The notes under the pieces: model-generated
Database searches by the model: none
What the model was told of the DNA's origin: nothing
What the model saw: the letters and a program-made list of their open reading frames with translations, nothing else
Translations under genes and position numbers: made by a program
Shown: in pieces, positions 26,965 through 35,621 of the stretch
Layout of the letters: each line of letters starts with the position of its first letter
How positions within the stretch are numbered: the first letter of the stretch is position 1
Assembly (NCBI RefSeq): GCF_009765785.1
Contig: NZ_LMUT01000025.1
Coordinates: 468,890-532,889, forward strand
Source: Granulicella sp. L46
GTDB taxonomy: Bacteria; Acidobacteriota; Terriglobia; Terriglobales; Acidobacteriaceae
Length of the DNA stretch: 64,000 bases
Reading direction: 5' to 3'

Positions 26965-28578
26965 ATGCGAGCAGCCTTTGTCTTCTTCGCGCTTCTTTCA
27001 GTCTCGTCGATGGCCCAGACCGCGGTCGTCTCCAAGTCCTTCGTCATCGCCGACGTCCATACCAGCCCATTCACGTCCAACCCGTTCATGCATGGCAACT
27101 CCATCCAGGGCGACCGCTACTTCCTCACCCAGGCCACCATGATCGATCTCATCGCCACCGCCTACGGGGTCGATGCAGCCAACGTGCACGGAGGTCCCAC
27201 CTGGCTCGAGCGCGATCGCTACGACATCCGCGCCAAAGTCCCTCCCAACACCACATCGGACGACGTCAAGCTCATGCTTCGTACACTGCTCGTCAACCGT
27301 TTTCACCTCGTCGTCAAAACCGGCACGGCTCCTATGCCGACCTACATCCTTTCCGCCGGCCCGGGAAAGCCCAAGATGACCCAGTCGGATGACCCCGGCG
27401 AAGGCTCCTGCGTCCCTCTGCCTCCACCGCCGAACCCTTCCCCTGGCGCTCCTTCCTATATCACCATCAACTGCAAGAACCTCACCATGGCTGCTCTTGC
27501 CGAAACTCTCCATGATTTCGCTGGCGGATATCTCGATCAACCTGTTGTTGATGAAACCAATCTCGCCGGAACCTGGAACTTCACCATCAAGTGGACCGGC
27601 CGCGGCCAGCTTGAAAAGCAGGGTGCCGACGGCATCCCCATCTTCGCCGCTGTAGACAAGCAGTTAGGTCTCAAGCTGGAACTCAAAACCGCGCCTCGCC
27701 CCGTCTTCCAGGTTGCGAGCGTTGACGAAACTCCCACCCCGAACGCGCCCAATATCGCCGAGGCACTTCCCGAGTGGGCCCCTGTTCCCTTCGAGGTCAC
27801 CGTCATCAAACCCAGTGCCCCCGATGAGCAGGGGTATGGCCGCATCACCGGTGACCGCATCGAGACCCGCGCGATCCCCCTCATGTTTCTCATCACCTTC
27901 GGCTGGGACCTCAATCCGAACAACAAAGAGAGCATCGTCAACGCGCCCAAATGGCTCGACACCACTAAGTTCGACATCCTTGCCAAGGCTGGATCCAATG
28001 TTCCCGTTGATAAATTCTCCTCCGGTAGCATGATCAACTACGAAGCACTCCGCAGTATGCTTCGGGCCATGATCACCGAACGGTTTCAGATGAAGTGGCA
28101 CATGGAGGATCGCCCAGTCACCGCCTACACGCTGATCGCAGTCAAGCCCAAACTCACGCCCACTCTCGACCCGACCGAGCGCACCCGATGCAAGGAGGGC
28201 CCAGGCCCTGATGGCAAAGACCCTCGGATTGCGAGTCCCATCCTCAACCGGCTCCTCACCTGCCAGAATATGACCATCGCCCAGATTGGCGACGAGCTCC
28301 AACACGTAGCCAACGGCTATATCTACAATCCCGTCGTCGACGGCACTGGCATCAACGGATCCTATGACTTCACTCTTAGCTTCAGCTCCGCCGATAGAAT
28401 CCTTCCCGATACCGGCGGCCCTGCTAACAAGTCCGATCCCAACAGCGCCGATCCCAATGGCGCCCTCTCCGTCTTCGACGCGATCAGCAGGCAGCTAGGC
28501 CTCAAATTAGAAAAGAGCAAGCGCCCCTACCCGGTCCTTGTGATCGACCATATCGAGGAAACTCCTACGGCAAACTAG
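26965..28578 (+). CDS. Double-domain TIGR03435-family secreted protein
   Basis: 537 aa with a signal peptide (residues 1 to about 18, ending SMAQT). Two TIGR03435 units lie in tandem. The first covers about 20-250 (LLVNRFHLVVKTGTAPMPTY, VVDETNLAGTWNFTIKW, VDKQLGLKLELKTAPRPVF), the second about 265-537 (PFEVTVIKPSAPDEQG, ITERFQMKWHMEDRPVTAYT, VVDGTGINGSYDFTLSF, DAISRQLGLKLEKSKRPYPV). Both units keep the same order of motifs, so it arose by duplication and fusion. Convergent with the pectin operon. The two-unit form is unusual beside its one-unit neighbours. Confidence 0.85.
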   Translation: MRAAFVFFALLSVSSMAQTAVVSKSFVIADVHTSPFTSNPFMHGNSIQGDRYFLTQATMIDLIATAYGVDAANVHGGPTWLERDRYDIRAKVPPNTTSDDVKLMLRTLLVNRFHLVVKTGTAPMPTYILSAGPGKPKMTQSDDPGEGSCVPLPPPPNPSPGAPSYITINCKNLTMAALAETLHDFAGGYLDQPVVDETNLAGTWNFTIKWTGRGQLEKQGADGIPIFAAVDKQLGLKLELKTAPRPVFQVASVDETPTPNAPNIAEALPEWAPVPFEVTVIKPSAPDEQGYGRITGDRIETRAIPLMFLITFGWDLNPNNKESIVNAPKWLDTTKFDILAKAGSNVPVDKFSSGSMINYEALRSMLRAMITERFQMKWHMEDRPVTAYTLIAVKPKLTPTLDPTERTRCKEGPGPDGKDPRIASPILNRLLTCQNMTIAQIGDELQHVANGYIYNPVVDGTGINGSYDFTLSFSSADRILPDTGGPANKSDPNSADPNGALSVFDAISRQLGLKLEKSKRPYPVLVIDHIEETPTAN

Positions 28579-28607
28579 AGCACTCTTCAGGGATTTCAAA
28601 CGGTCCA

Positions 28608-28638
28608 ATCGGTCGGGAATAGCACAACTCCCGCCGAT
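28608..28638. terminator. Hairpin between convergent genes
   Basis: ATCGGTCGGGA (28608-28618) pairs with TCCCGCCGAT (28629-28638) except for one bulged T, with a 10-nt loop. It lies 30 bp after the TIGR03435 stop and about 37 bp before the stop of the convergent polygalacturonase. No T-run, so bidirectional termination is inferred. Confidence 0.4.
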
Positions 28639-28674
28639 GCATGAGCAACTGAAACTCCGACGTTTCTCCACATG

Positions 28675-30093
28675 CTAATCCGTGGGGAAGGGAACGAATC
28701 GATCGACGCAGGAGTAGGGAGTTCCTTTGGTTGGCGAACCGGAGATGGTTGCGTCGGTGCCAGCGGGAAGCTGGAGATTGCTTCCACCCGGGCCGAAGAC
28801 GACGTCCGCATTGTCGAAGGTGTAGGTGTACGGCGTATCCGGGGCCATACTGTCCGTAAGGAAGACTCCGTCGAGGTTAACCTGCGCGCGATGGTCATGA
28901 TCGTAGCCATCGAAGAGGATCTTGCCGCCTCCAGAGATGCTCACGTTACGCAGCGTGATGTCGCGGAAGGTGGGGGGGGAGTTTCCCTTGACTGGACCAT
29001 TTGCCGCGTAGGCAGCGGTGATATCGAGCGGGCGGCCTGAGTTCCGAATGCAGATGCCGTCGTAGACGACGTCGTGCACCAGGCCGCCTTTTGTACCCAT
29101 GGACTTGATGCGGATGCCCGAGTCGGTGCCGTCCAAGGTGAGGTCCGTGACGCGAATCTTACTGACTCCTTCCATCGTCTCGGAGCCGATAGACATACCG
29201 TGTCCCCAGTAAAAGTGGTTGTGAATCACGGTCATGTTGGTGACGCCGCCGGGGCCCCCCTTGATGGCCACGTTGTCGTCTCCTTCTCTAAAGAAGGAGC
29301 GGGTGATGGTGATATTTTTCGAGCCATTCCCCGGATCGATGCCGTCGGTATTTCGTGAGAGAGGATGAAGAGTATTCGCGATACGTTGCACGGTGTCGAT
29401 CTTGACGCCCCACACGGTGAAACCATCGCCTGCGTTGTAGGAAACGTGAAAGTTAGGCGAGTTTCTCAGTGTAATGCGGTAAAGGGTAAAGTTGTCGGCA
29501 TGGTCGGTAACGATCAGGCGGCTGACCTTCTGGCCGGCATTGTCTTTGAGAGCCTGTTCGCCAAGGTCCCACGCAGACGTGGTTGTGCCGAGAATATGCT
29601 GGCCACCTCTTCCATCAATAACTCCATCGCCCATGATGCCGGCACGCGACACATGGCTCACCGTGATCAAAGGCTTACATCCTCGCCCGGGATCTTTGCT
29701 GACAATCCCGCAGCTGCCTGGAGAGATCTCCAATACCTTGGGGTCGAGCGTCTCGAAGAGAGTGGCGCCCTTATCCACTACAAGGGTCACTCCTTCGCGA
29801 AGCTCAAGCGGGCCACTTACAAATGCGTTGAACCTACCCTGAGCCTGGAGGACAACGGCTTTTCCTTTTCCGCAGCTGTCGATGGCTTTCTGAATCCGAT
29901 CTGTATCGAGCTTGCTTTCGTCGGCCGCTGACAGCGTGTTGTAGGTGCTGTCGCTGATCGAGGTGAGGTGAGCGTCAAGTTTGGTGCAGAAGGTTGGAAT
30001 CACTGGTTCCGTAACCGTGCGTGTATCCTGCGCCGCTGCGGCTGGTGACAAACAGAACGCCAGTACCACCAGGGTCGATGAGTATCGTTGCAT
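28675..30093 (-). CDS. Secreted polygalacturonase, GH28
   Basis: 472 aa from the ATG at 30093 (AAGGAG 6 nt upstream), with a signal peptide ending near AAAAQ. All four GH28 active-site blocks are present in order: NTDGIDPGNG, GDDNVAIKG, GHGMSIGSE and GIRIKSM. It hydrolyses alpha-1,4-galacturonosyl bonds of (demethylated) pectin outside the cytoplasm. Last gene of a four-gene minus-strand operon, 95 bp after the pectin methylesterase. The intact catalytic Asp and His set suggests a fully active enzyme; endo versus exo action cannot be read from the sequence. Confidence 0.9.
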   Translation of the reverse strand: MQRYSSTLVVLAFCLSPAAAAQDTRTVTEPVIPTFCTKLDAHLTSISDSTYNTLSAADESKLDTDRIQKAIDSCGKGKAVVLQAQGRFNAFVSGPLELREGVTLVVDKGATLFETLDPKVLEISPGSCGIVSKDPGRGCKPLITVSHVSRAGIMGDGVIDGRGGQHILGTTTSAWDLGEQALKDNAGQKVSRLIVTDHADNFTLYRITLRNSPNFHVSYNAGDGFTVWGVKIDTVQRIANTLHPLSRNTDGIDPGNGSKNITITRSFFREGDDNVAIKGGPGGVTNMTVIHNHFYWGHGMSIGSETMEGVSKIRVTDLTLDGTDSGIRIKSMGTKGGLVHDVVYDGICIRNSGRPLDITAAYAANGPVKGNSPPTFRDITLRNVSISGGGKILFDGYDHDHRAQVNLDGVFLTDSMAPDTPYTYTFDNADVVFGPGGSNLQLPAGTDATISGSPTKGTPYSCVDRFVPFPTD

Positions 30094-30188
30094 GCCTGCT
30101 CCTTCGTGCTTTGTGGTGCTAAGCGGAGTTGAAGAGCGTGAGAACGGGTCCAGCCAACGCCGCTGGTTGCCACTGCAGCAGTAGGCGG

Positions 30189-31319
30189 TCACTTCGCTTC
30201 CTTGATTGGATCCCAGCCGTCTGTGCCAGCCAGGAAAATTTTCGTCTCGAACCGCTTGGCCTGCGCGGCCGTTAGCTGATGAGAATGCGGATCGCGAGCA
30301 GTCGGGTTGGCACCGGGGCCACTTGACTTGTATTCGGCGTAGAAGACCGTGTCGAGATTATGAGTCTCGCCGGGATGCCACTCGCGCCAGCCCGCTGGTT
30401 CGATGTGGGCTCCCATCTCGGTGTGGAGGAAGACCACGGACGCGTATGGGCGCCAGGGTCGACCAAGATAGACATGGGCCTCCCCAGGTTCGGCGGTCAG
30501 GCGGCAATGGTTGAAGACGAATGTGGACTGTTGATTGGGTAGATACTTGCCCTGCGCCGTGAGGTAGCCGCCTGCGACATGTAGCGTACTGCGGATCTCG
30601 CATTTATTGAAGACAGCGTTGCCGTCACCATAGATGAAGTCGACGTTCCCGGCAATGACACAGTGCGTAAAGTAACTGCGTGTGGGCACCGGCGTACAGG
30701 GTGTCTCGGTAGCGAGTGGGGCGGGTTGCGCAATCGACGGGGAAGATGTTGAGTTGGGAGCCGGTGTCCTCCGGCTTCCTGTCTGACCACAACCGCGAGC
30801 GCCGATGTAGAGCGTGTCCTGGTTCGCAAGGATGCTGACGTGGCCGAGAATGTTTCGGTCGCCTTCCAGGTTAAGCGCCTGCGCCTGGGATCCAGCGAAC
30901 GCCTGTTCGTGCGTGCGGTTGAAGTCGTTCTGAAATGTGAGGTTGAAGGCATGGAAGTCGCTGCCGAGCACATGAACGGTTGCGTAGCTCGGCTTGGTGC
31001 CCCGCGTCCCTTGGCTGGTGTCGTCGACCAGGATCGTCTCCGCTGGGTTTGCCCCCGTTCCGCGCAGCGTCACGTGGGACTGATTGATGATCACCTGCTC
31101 GCGATAGATACCGGGGGCAATGAGAACTGTCCCACCTGTAGGAGGAACGGCATCGACCGCCGCCTGGACCGTTTTGTACTGCGCCGAGCCGTCGGCGGCA
31201 ACGCGAAAAACGGATGGCATCGGTGCTTGAGCCTTGCAGTGCAACCCGATTGCAAGGAATAACCCACTCGTAAGAAGGCCTAGTGCGCCATAGCGGCGAA
31301 CCATCGTGCAGATGAGCAT
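30189..31319 (-). CDS. Secreted pectin methylesterase, CE8
   Basis: 376 aa; AGGAG 7 nt before the ATG at 31319 fixes the start, and a signal peptide ends near CKAQA. Conserved CE8 blocks are all visible: GIYREQVIINQSHVTLRG, QALNLEGD, NQDTLYIG with one catalytic Asp, GNVDFIYGDGNAVF with the other, and YLGRPWRPYASVVF. It removes methyl esters so that GH28 enzymes can act. Odd: between NQDTLYIG and the second catalytic block there is a Pro/Thr/Ser-rich insert (GCGQTGSRRTPAPNSTSSPS and onward) longer than I expect, near the substrate cleft. Third gene of the operon, 61 bp after uxaE. Confidence 0.9.
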   Translation of the reverse strand: MLICTMVRRYGALGLLTSGLFLAIGLHCKAQAPMPSVFRVAADGSAQYKTVQAAVDAVPPTGGTVLIAPGIYREQVIINQSHVTLRGTGANPAETILVDDTSQGTRGTKPSYATVHVLGSDFHAFNLTFQNDFNRTHEQAFAGSQAQALNLEGDRNILGHVSILANQDTLYIGARGCGQTGSRRTPAPNSTSSPSIAQPAPLATETPCTPVPTRSYFTHCVIAGNVDFIYGDGNAVFNKCEIRSTLHVAGGYLTAQGKYLPNQQSTFVFNHCRLTAEPGEAHVYLGRPWRPYASVVFLHTEMGAHIEPAGWREWHPGETHNLDTVFYAEYKSSGPGANPTARDPHSHQLTAAQAKRFETKIFLAGTDGWDPIKEAK

Positions 31320-31380
31320 GGCTTCTCCTGTCGTCTCAATCGTCGCCTTCCCCGGTCTGCTAACCCCATCGGCGCTGCGA

Positions 31381-32649
31381 TCACCGCGCTTCCCCCAGAA
31401 AAACAGGCCTTATGTGTCGCTCAAATAAGTTCGTCGTCACATTCCGCGCCACAATCGCTTCGTTTTCCCTGAGTGCGTCAAGGTATCGCGGCCCCATCTT
31501 TGCCGCCACCTTGAAACCAACGTGTAATAGTTGCCGAAAACTAGGGTTATACGCCGGATTCGTTCCGTCATGTCGCAGCGCACCGGTAAACTCGTCGCTA
31601 CTCCAGCCGTTCACTTCGTCCGGCCACGGTAATGCCGAACGATCGATGTCGATGACCGTTGCATACGGTGCGGTCAACTCATCGGCGTGCGCAAAGGCTT
31701 CCGCATAAATCTCCTTCGCCGCCGCGAGGCCATCGCCCCCTGACTCCGCCAATCCAATCAGCTCTTCCAACCAGGTCGTTCCAGCCGTCTTCAAATGCAC
31801 ACCCGCACCCGAACTCTGCACAGCCTCATGGATCACCTTATAAATCGAGAATTTGTCCGAACCCGAATGCACGCTCAGCTTCAAGTTCGTGGGCAGATGA
31901 TATCTCTCTACCGCATAGGCAATTGCCGCTATATCTTCCCTGAATTCGCGTGCAAACGTAGGCACGTCGCCAACGTAATCCACGCCCTTGTTGAATCGAC
32001 CGGTAAACTTCGGCGCAATCGTCTGAATCGGAATCCCTTCATCCGCAATCATTGCGAGCACTGCCAGCAACTCAACCGGCGTCTGTGCAGCATTGGTCTC
32101 GTCCATCGAAATCTCGGCAACAAATCGTCCCTCGCCTTTGCTCTCCTCAATTGCGCGATAGATCCTGCCAGCCTCCTTCACCGCCGCCAGAAAGTTATTT
32201 GCCACGCTCCGCAGATACTCCCGATCCACCTCGAACGGCGCATCCACATTCGGGATCAACACCCTGCCGGTCAATTCACCATGGCGTGCAATAAACGCGT
32301 CGACGTCCATCGCGTGGGCCGGCTGACCAATCATGTCTGCGACGTCCAATGTGAAGAAATCGCAGGGTTCAATAAATCGCCCAACCGTCTTCAACTGAAT
32401 ATGGTCTCCATCCACAAAGTAAGGCCTGGTCCACTTCAAATCCTTCACCGCTATATCCGCAGCAACCCGCGCCGCGCGTGGCTCCGAGCCGATAATCACG
32501 TGCTCGCGATTGGACTTGTTCCAAACCGGCACCACTTCCACTCCGGCATCCAGCGCTAGAACGCATGCTTGCAACTGCGCCTTCGCCTGCATTCCAAAAC
32601 GGTCTCCCACTCCGATCGAAAATAGCGGAAGTGTCAGGTTTTGGTTCAT
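31381..32649 (-). CDS. uxaE: Tagaturonate epimerase-like enzyme (UxaE family)
   Basis: 422 aa, cytoplasmic, no signal peptide. The N-terminal SIGVGDRFGMQAKAQLQA, the KWTRPYFVDGDHIQLKTVGR block and PKFTGRFNKGVDYVGD are features I associate with the UxaE family, which interconverts tagaturonate and fructuronate in an alternative uronate route. Lying among secreted pectinases, it would process imported galacturonate after isomerisation. It is 135 bp after the first polygalacturonase gene and 61 bp before the methylesterase. The family call rests on memory of the family, with moderate certainty about the exact reaction. Confidence 0.75.
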   Translation of the reverse strand: MNQNLTLPLFSIGVGDRFGMQAKAQLQACVLALDAGVEVVPVWNKSNREHVIIGSEPRAARVAADIAVKDLKWTRPYFVDGDHIQLKTVGRFIEPCDFFTLDVADMIGQPAHAMDVDAFIARHGELTGRVLIPNVDAPFEVDREYLRSVANNFLAAVKEAGRIYRAIEESKGEGRFVAEISMDETNAAQTPVELLAVLAMIADEGIPIQTIAPKFTGRFNKGVDYVGDVPTFAREFREDIAAIAYAVERYHLPTNLKLSVHSGSDKFSIYKVIHEAVQSSGAGVHLKTAGTTWLEELIGLAESGGDGLAAAKEIYAEAFAHADELTAPYATVIDIDRSALPWPDEVNGWSSDEFTGALRHDGTNPAYNPSFRQLLHVGFKVAAKMGPRYLDALRENEAIVARNVTTNLFERHIRPVFLGEAR

Positions 32650-32784
32650 GTCGTTCTCCTCCGCCGCGCCACGTGCGGCGATTGCTCTGTACTGCCTTTC
32701 AACGATGCTTGCGCGTCAAATGGAACGAAACCGCATCACACTACCCGTCACGACCGCTGTTCCGAGTTCATCATCGTTTCGTCC

Positions 32785-34020
32785 TTACTTCAGGTTTCCG
32801 CGTACGCCGGCACCAATCTGTACATTCGCACCGTGCGCCGCTGTCACCGTAAAATCGGTTGCGCTTACATCCGCGTACTGCACAATCGCGCCCATTTCTC
32901 CATAAAGATGAACGTGGATTAACTTCAGATTGCGAATTCGCGATTCCGGCAGTCCCACAATCAGTGCCGCCTGACGAGCACCTGTTGCCGTCACGTTTTC
33001 AATCGTGATGTCGTCAAACATTGGAGTTAGTCGAGTAACCTTCTCCTCGCTGATCGTGTCCGGCACCTTGGGATAAAACTCGCTGATAAGGATGGGCGTC
33101 CGAACGTCTTCCATGGTGATATCTCGAAAGACAAAGTGACCGATCGCGGCATTCCCGCGATCACGATTCGACTTCACCCGCACACCTTGGTCCGTACCCT
33201 TGAAATGTATTCGTTCTGCCCGAACATCCTGCACGCCGCCCGCAATCTCGCTCCCAATCGAAAGCCCATGTCCATGCAGAAACGTGCAGTCCGTGATCAC
33301 GATATGACGCGACGGCGCATCAGGCCCAGGAGAATCCGGCTGCCCACTCTTGATCGCTACGTTATCGTCACCCGTATCAATCGTTAGGTGGTCGATAACA
33401 ATATTCGAGGACGAAAACGGATCGATGCCATCCGTATTATGCGAACTCTGCGGCGCCAGTACCTTCATATTCGTAAAGGTCATGTCGTCCGAGTAGTACG
33501 GGACAATCTGCCACATCGGCGAGTTCTCCACCGTCACCCCACTCATGTGAACATGCTTGCAGTGATCGAACACGATTAGTCGAGGCCGCGGATCATGCGG
33601 CTTATCCCACCACGACTCGCCTCTTCCATCGATCACGCCCATGCCGTCGATCGTCACGTCCTCAGCGTTTGTTGCCGTCAACAGCGCCTGCTTACCCTTG
33701 TCCTTGAACTCCTCCTTGTCAGGATAATCAGCATGATCTGCGCTGCCCGCCAACGTCGTGCCTTCCGCAATCCGCAGCGTCATATGGCTCTTCAAAATCA
33801 GCGGTGACGATACGTACACGACCCTACCGTCCAGCGACACAATCCCTTGATGCGTTCCGCTGCAATCATCAATCGCCTTCTGGATTGCGATTGAATCGTT
33901 GGTAGCGCCATCCCCCTTCGCTCCATACTGTCGCACAGCGCAAACCTTTGCAGCGCACGCATTGCCCGCGAATCCCACACCAGCGGCTATCAGCAACGCA
34001 TTTCTCAGCATCGGTTTCAT
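32785..34020 (-). CDS. Secreted polygalacturonase, GH28 (first gene of pectin operon)
   Basis: 411 aa from the ATG at 34020. Three ATGs lie in a row (34026, 34023, 34020), and GGAG gives spacings of 2, 5 and 8 nt, so one of the last two is likely. A signal peptide ends near GNACA. GH28 blocks: NTDGIDPFS, GDDNVAIKS, GHGLSIGSE and GVRVKSN (Val in place of the commoner Ile). It depolymerises polygalacturonan outside the cell. A promoter and a 12-bp palindromic operator lie about 180-230 bp upstream, shared in design with the divergent receptor gene. Confidence 0.9.
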   Translation of the reverse strand: MKPMLRNALLIAAGVGFAGNACAAKVCAVRQYGAKGDGATNDSIAIQKAIDDCSGTHQGIVSLDGRVVYVSSPLILKSHMTLRIAEGTTLAGSADHADYPDKEEFKDKGKQALLTATNAEDVTIDGMGVIDGRGESWWDKPHDPRPRLIVFDHCKHVHMSGVTVENSPMWQIVPYYSDDMTFTNMKVLAPQSSHNTDGIDPFSSSNIVIDHLTIDTGDDNVAIKSGQPDSPGPDAPSRHIVITDCTFLHGHGLSIGSEIAGGVQDVRAERIHFKGTDQGVRVKSNRDRGNAAIGHFVFRDITMEDVRTPILISEFYPKVPDTISEEKVTRLTPMFDDITIENVTATGARQAALIVGLPESRIRNLKLIHVHLYGEMGAIVQYADVSATDFTVTAAHGANVQIGAGVRGNLK

Positions 34021-34197
34021 CATCATCTCTCCTCAACAAAAGTCGCTGCAACGATTCCGCATTTCTCCAATCAAACGCGACTCAACTCAAAGCTTGTACG
34101 CACGGCGAACCAGGGTGCTTGTCAGATCGCGCGTCGCTTCATCATGCCGAGCAGGTATCGAAAGAACGCTCGGGTATCGATGTCGGGTCACGAGTCT

Positions 34198-34249
34198 GGC
34201 AACGTTGCCGGACCCAGCCGATATTAGCAATCGAAATAATCCACGTCAA
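34198..34249 (-). promoter_or_regulatory. Promoter and LacI-type operator of the minus-strand pectin operon
   Basis: On the minus strand: TTGACG (-35, 34244-34249), a 17-bp spacer, TAATAT (-10, 34221-34226), then 11 bp further the perfect palindrome GGCAACGTTGCC (34198-34209), with flanking bases extending the dyad in part. The operator would cover the transcription start, and its central CG is typical of LacI-family sites. An 8-bp direct repeat GGTATCGA follows at 34154 and 34173. The same layout recurs at 35431-35486. Confidence 0.7.
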
Positions 34250-34319
34250 GGCAATGGCGGATGCATGGGAAGGTTTGTAAGTGTACCCGAATCCCCGCAG
34301 GCTGTTAGTATCGTTCAGC

Positions 34320-35339
34320 ATGAAAGAGACGAAACGTCCTACCATCATCGACGTGGCGCACGCGGCGAACGTCGGGGCATCGACTGTCTCACGGCATGTG
34401 CGAGGGGGCAAGTCGGTTAGCCCGGAAGTTGCAAGACGGATCGAGATTGCGATTGCACAGCTGGGATATGAGCCAAATACCCTGGCTCGCAGCCTTAGAG
34501 TTGGCAGAACCCAGACACTCGGTGTGTTGTTTCCGCATGTCAATAATGTGTTCTTCGGCAACGCCCTTCGTACGATTCAGACCGAAGCTAGAATCAACGG
34601 CTTTACGGTGATGCTGCTTACTCACCAAGAGGAAGCGAAGCTGCAGCAGGAGCAACTGGCGTCGCTCAAGCGCTCGCAGGTGGATGGAATCATCATGGTC
34701 CCGGCCGCAGAGACCAACGTTGCACAGGTGCGCGCTCTGCTTGGCAATACACCGGTCGTAGCATTTGACCGCTCCCTCGGCAGTGCGGTCGATTCGGTGC
34801 TCCTGGACAACTACAGAGCGGCACGTGAGGCAACCGAGCACCTACTGGGCCATCGGCATTCTCACATCGTCGCCGTGAACGCACCGTACAAGTTGCAGCC
34901 GCTGCAGAGCCGCTTCAATGGATACAAAGAGGCGATGGAAACGGCGGGGAAGCACGCGGAGACGATCGTCTGGCATGAATCGGAGCAGCTCCGGAAGGAG
35001 CTGTGCGCAGCCTTGCAGAGAAAACGTGAACCGGCGACAGCCATCCTCTCGATGAGCTATTCGGTCACGCTTGCGGTCCTTTCGACTTTGCGCGAATGCC
35101 ACATCGCGCTGAGCAAAATCGGGTTTATTGGAATAGACGATATGGAGTTCGCAAACTTCATCCATCCCCCGCTGACGACGCTGGCGCAGCCTTCGGAGCA
35201 GTTTGCGCGGCTTGCATTTCAGCAGCTGCTAGGGCGTACATCAGGCTCTAAGGAGAAGCCGGTTCACGTAGTAGTCGCCGGCAATATGATGATTCGATCT
35301 TCCTGCGGATGTAAATCGGCTTCTTCCAGAAGTCTGTAG
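34320..35339 (+). CDS. LacI-family transcriptional regulator of the pectin locus
   Basis: 339 aa from the ATG at 34320. Residues about 5-55 hold the LacI helix-turn-helix and hinge (TIIDVAHAANVGASTVSRHV, then EPNTLARSLRVGRT). The rest is the periplasmic-binding-protein-like effector domain (TLGVLFPHVNNVFFGN, VDGIIMVPA, IGFIGIDDMEFANFIHPPLT). It lies between two divergent sets of pectin genes, so a pectin-derived sugar acid such as galacturonate or a breakdown product is the likely inducer. Candidate operators (GGC[A/C]ACGTTGCC) overlap the start regions of both sets. Repression by this protein is inference. Confidence 0.88.
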   Translation: MKETKRPTIIDVAHAANVGASTVSRHVRGGKSVSPEVARRIEIAIAQLGYEPNTLARSLRVGRTQTLGVLFPHVNNVFFGNALRTIQTEARINGFTVMLLTHQEEAKLQQEQLASLKRSQVDGIIMVPAAETNVAQVRALLGNTPVVAFDRSLGSAVDSVLLDNYRAAREATEHLLGHRHSHIVAVNAPYKLQPLQSRFNGYKEAMETAGKHAETIVWHESEQLRKELCAALQRKREPATAILSMSYSVTLAVLSTLRECHIALSKIGFIGIDDMEFANFIHPPLTTLAQPSEQFARLAFQQLLGRTSGSKEKPVHVVVAGNMMIRSSCGCKSASSRSL

Positions 35340-35430
35340 TCCTTCCCCCCGTCTCCACTCGCATGGCGAGAGGTTATTGGGCTTAGCGTCGACGCCTGCG
35401 AGCTAATCTTCCCCCATTAAAATTTAGCTG

Positions 35431-35486
35431 TTGACGATCGCTGATTGTTGCGTCTACTATTCGGCTGATCATTTGGCCACGTTGCC
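35431..35486 (+). promoter_or_regulatory. Promoter and LacI-type operator of the pectin receptor gene
   Basis: TTGACG (-35, 35431-35436), 18-bp spacer, TACTAT (-10, 35455-35460), then 14 bp later GGCCACGTTGCC (35475-35486), which differs from the other pectin operator at one base and is flanked by a pairing T and A. A repressor bound here would block initiation. The leader to the ATG at 35622 is long, about 150 nt. Confidence 0.7.
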
Positions 35487-35621
35487 AGATTATCCGAAAT
35501 GCAGACTCGTGGCGTCCGAAACGTCATCATTAACAGCCGCTACTGAACAGATAGAGAATCCCAGGAACTTATAACGTCGCCGAAACATGGTGAACTCCGA
35601 ACGAAAGTGGAAGCCAGCGCA

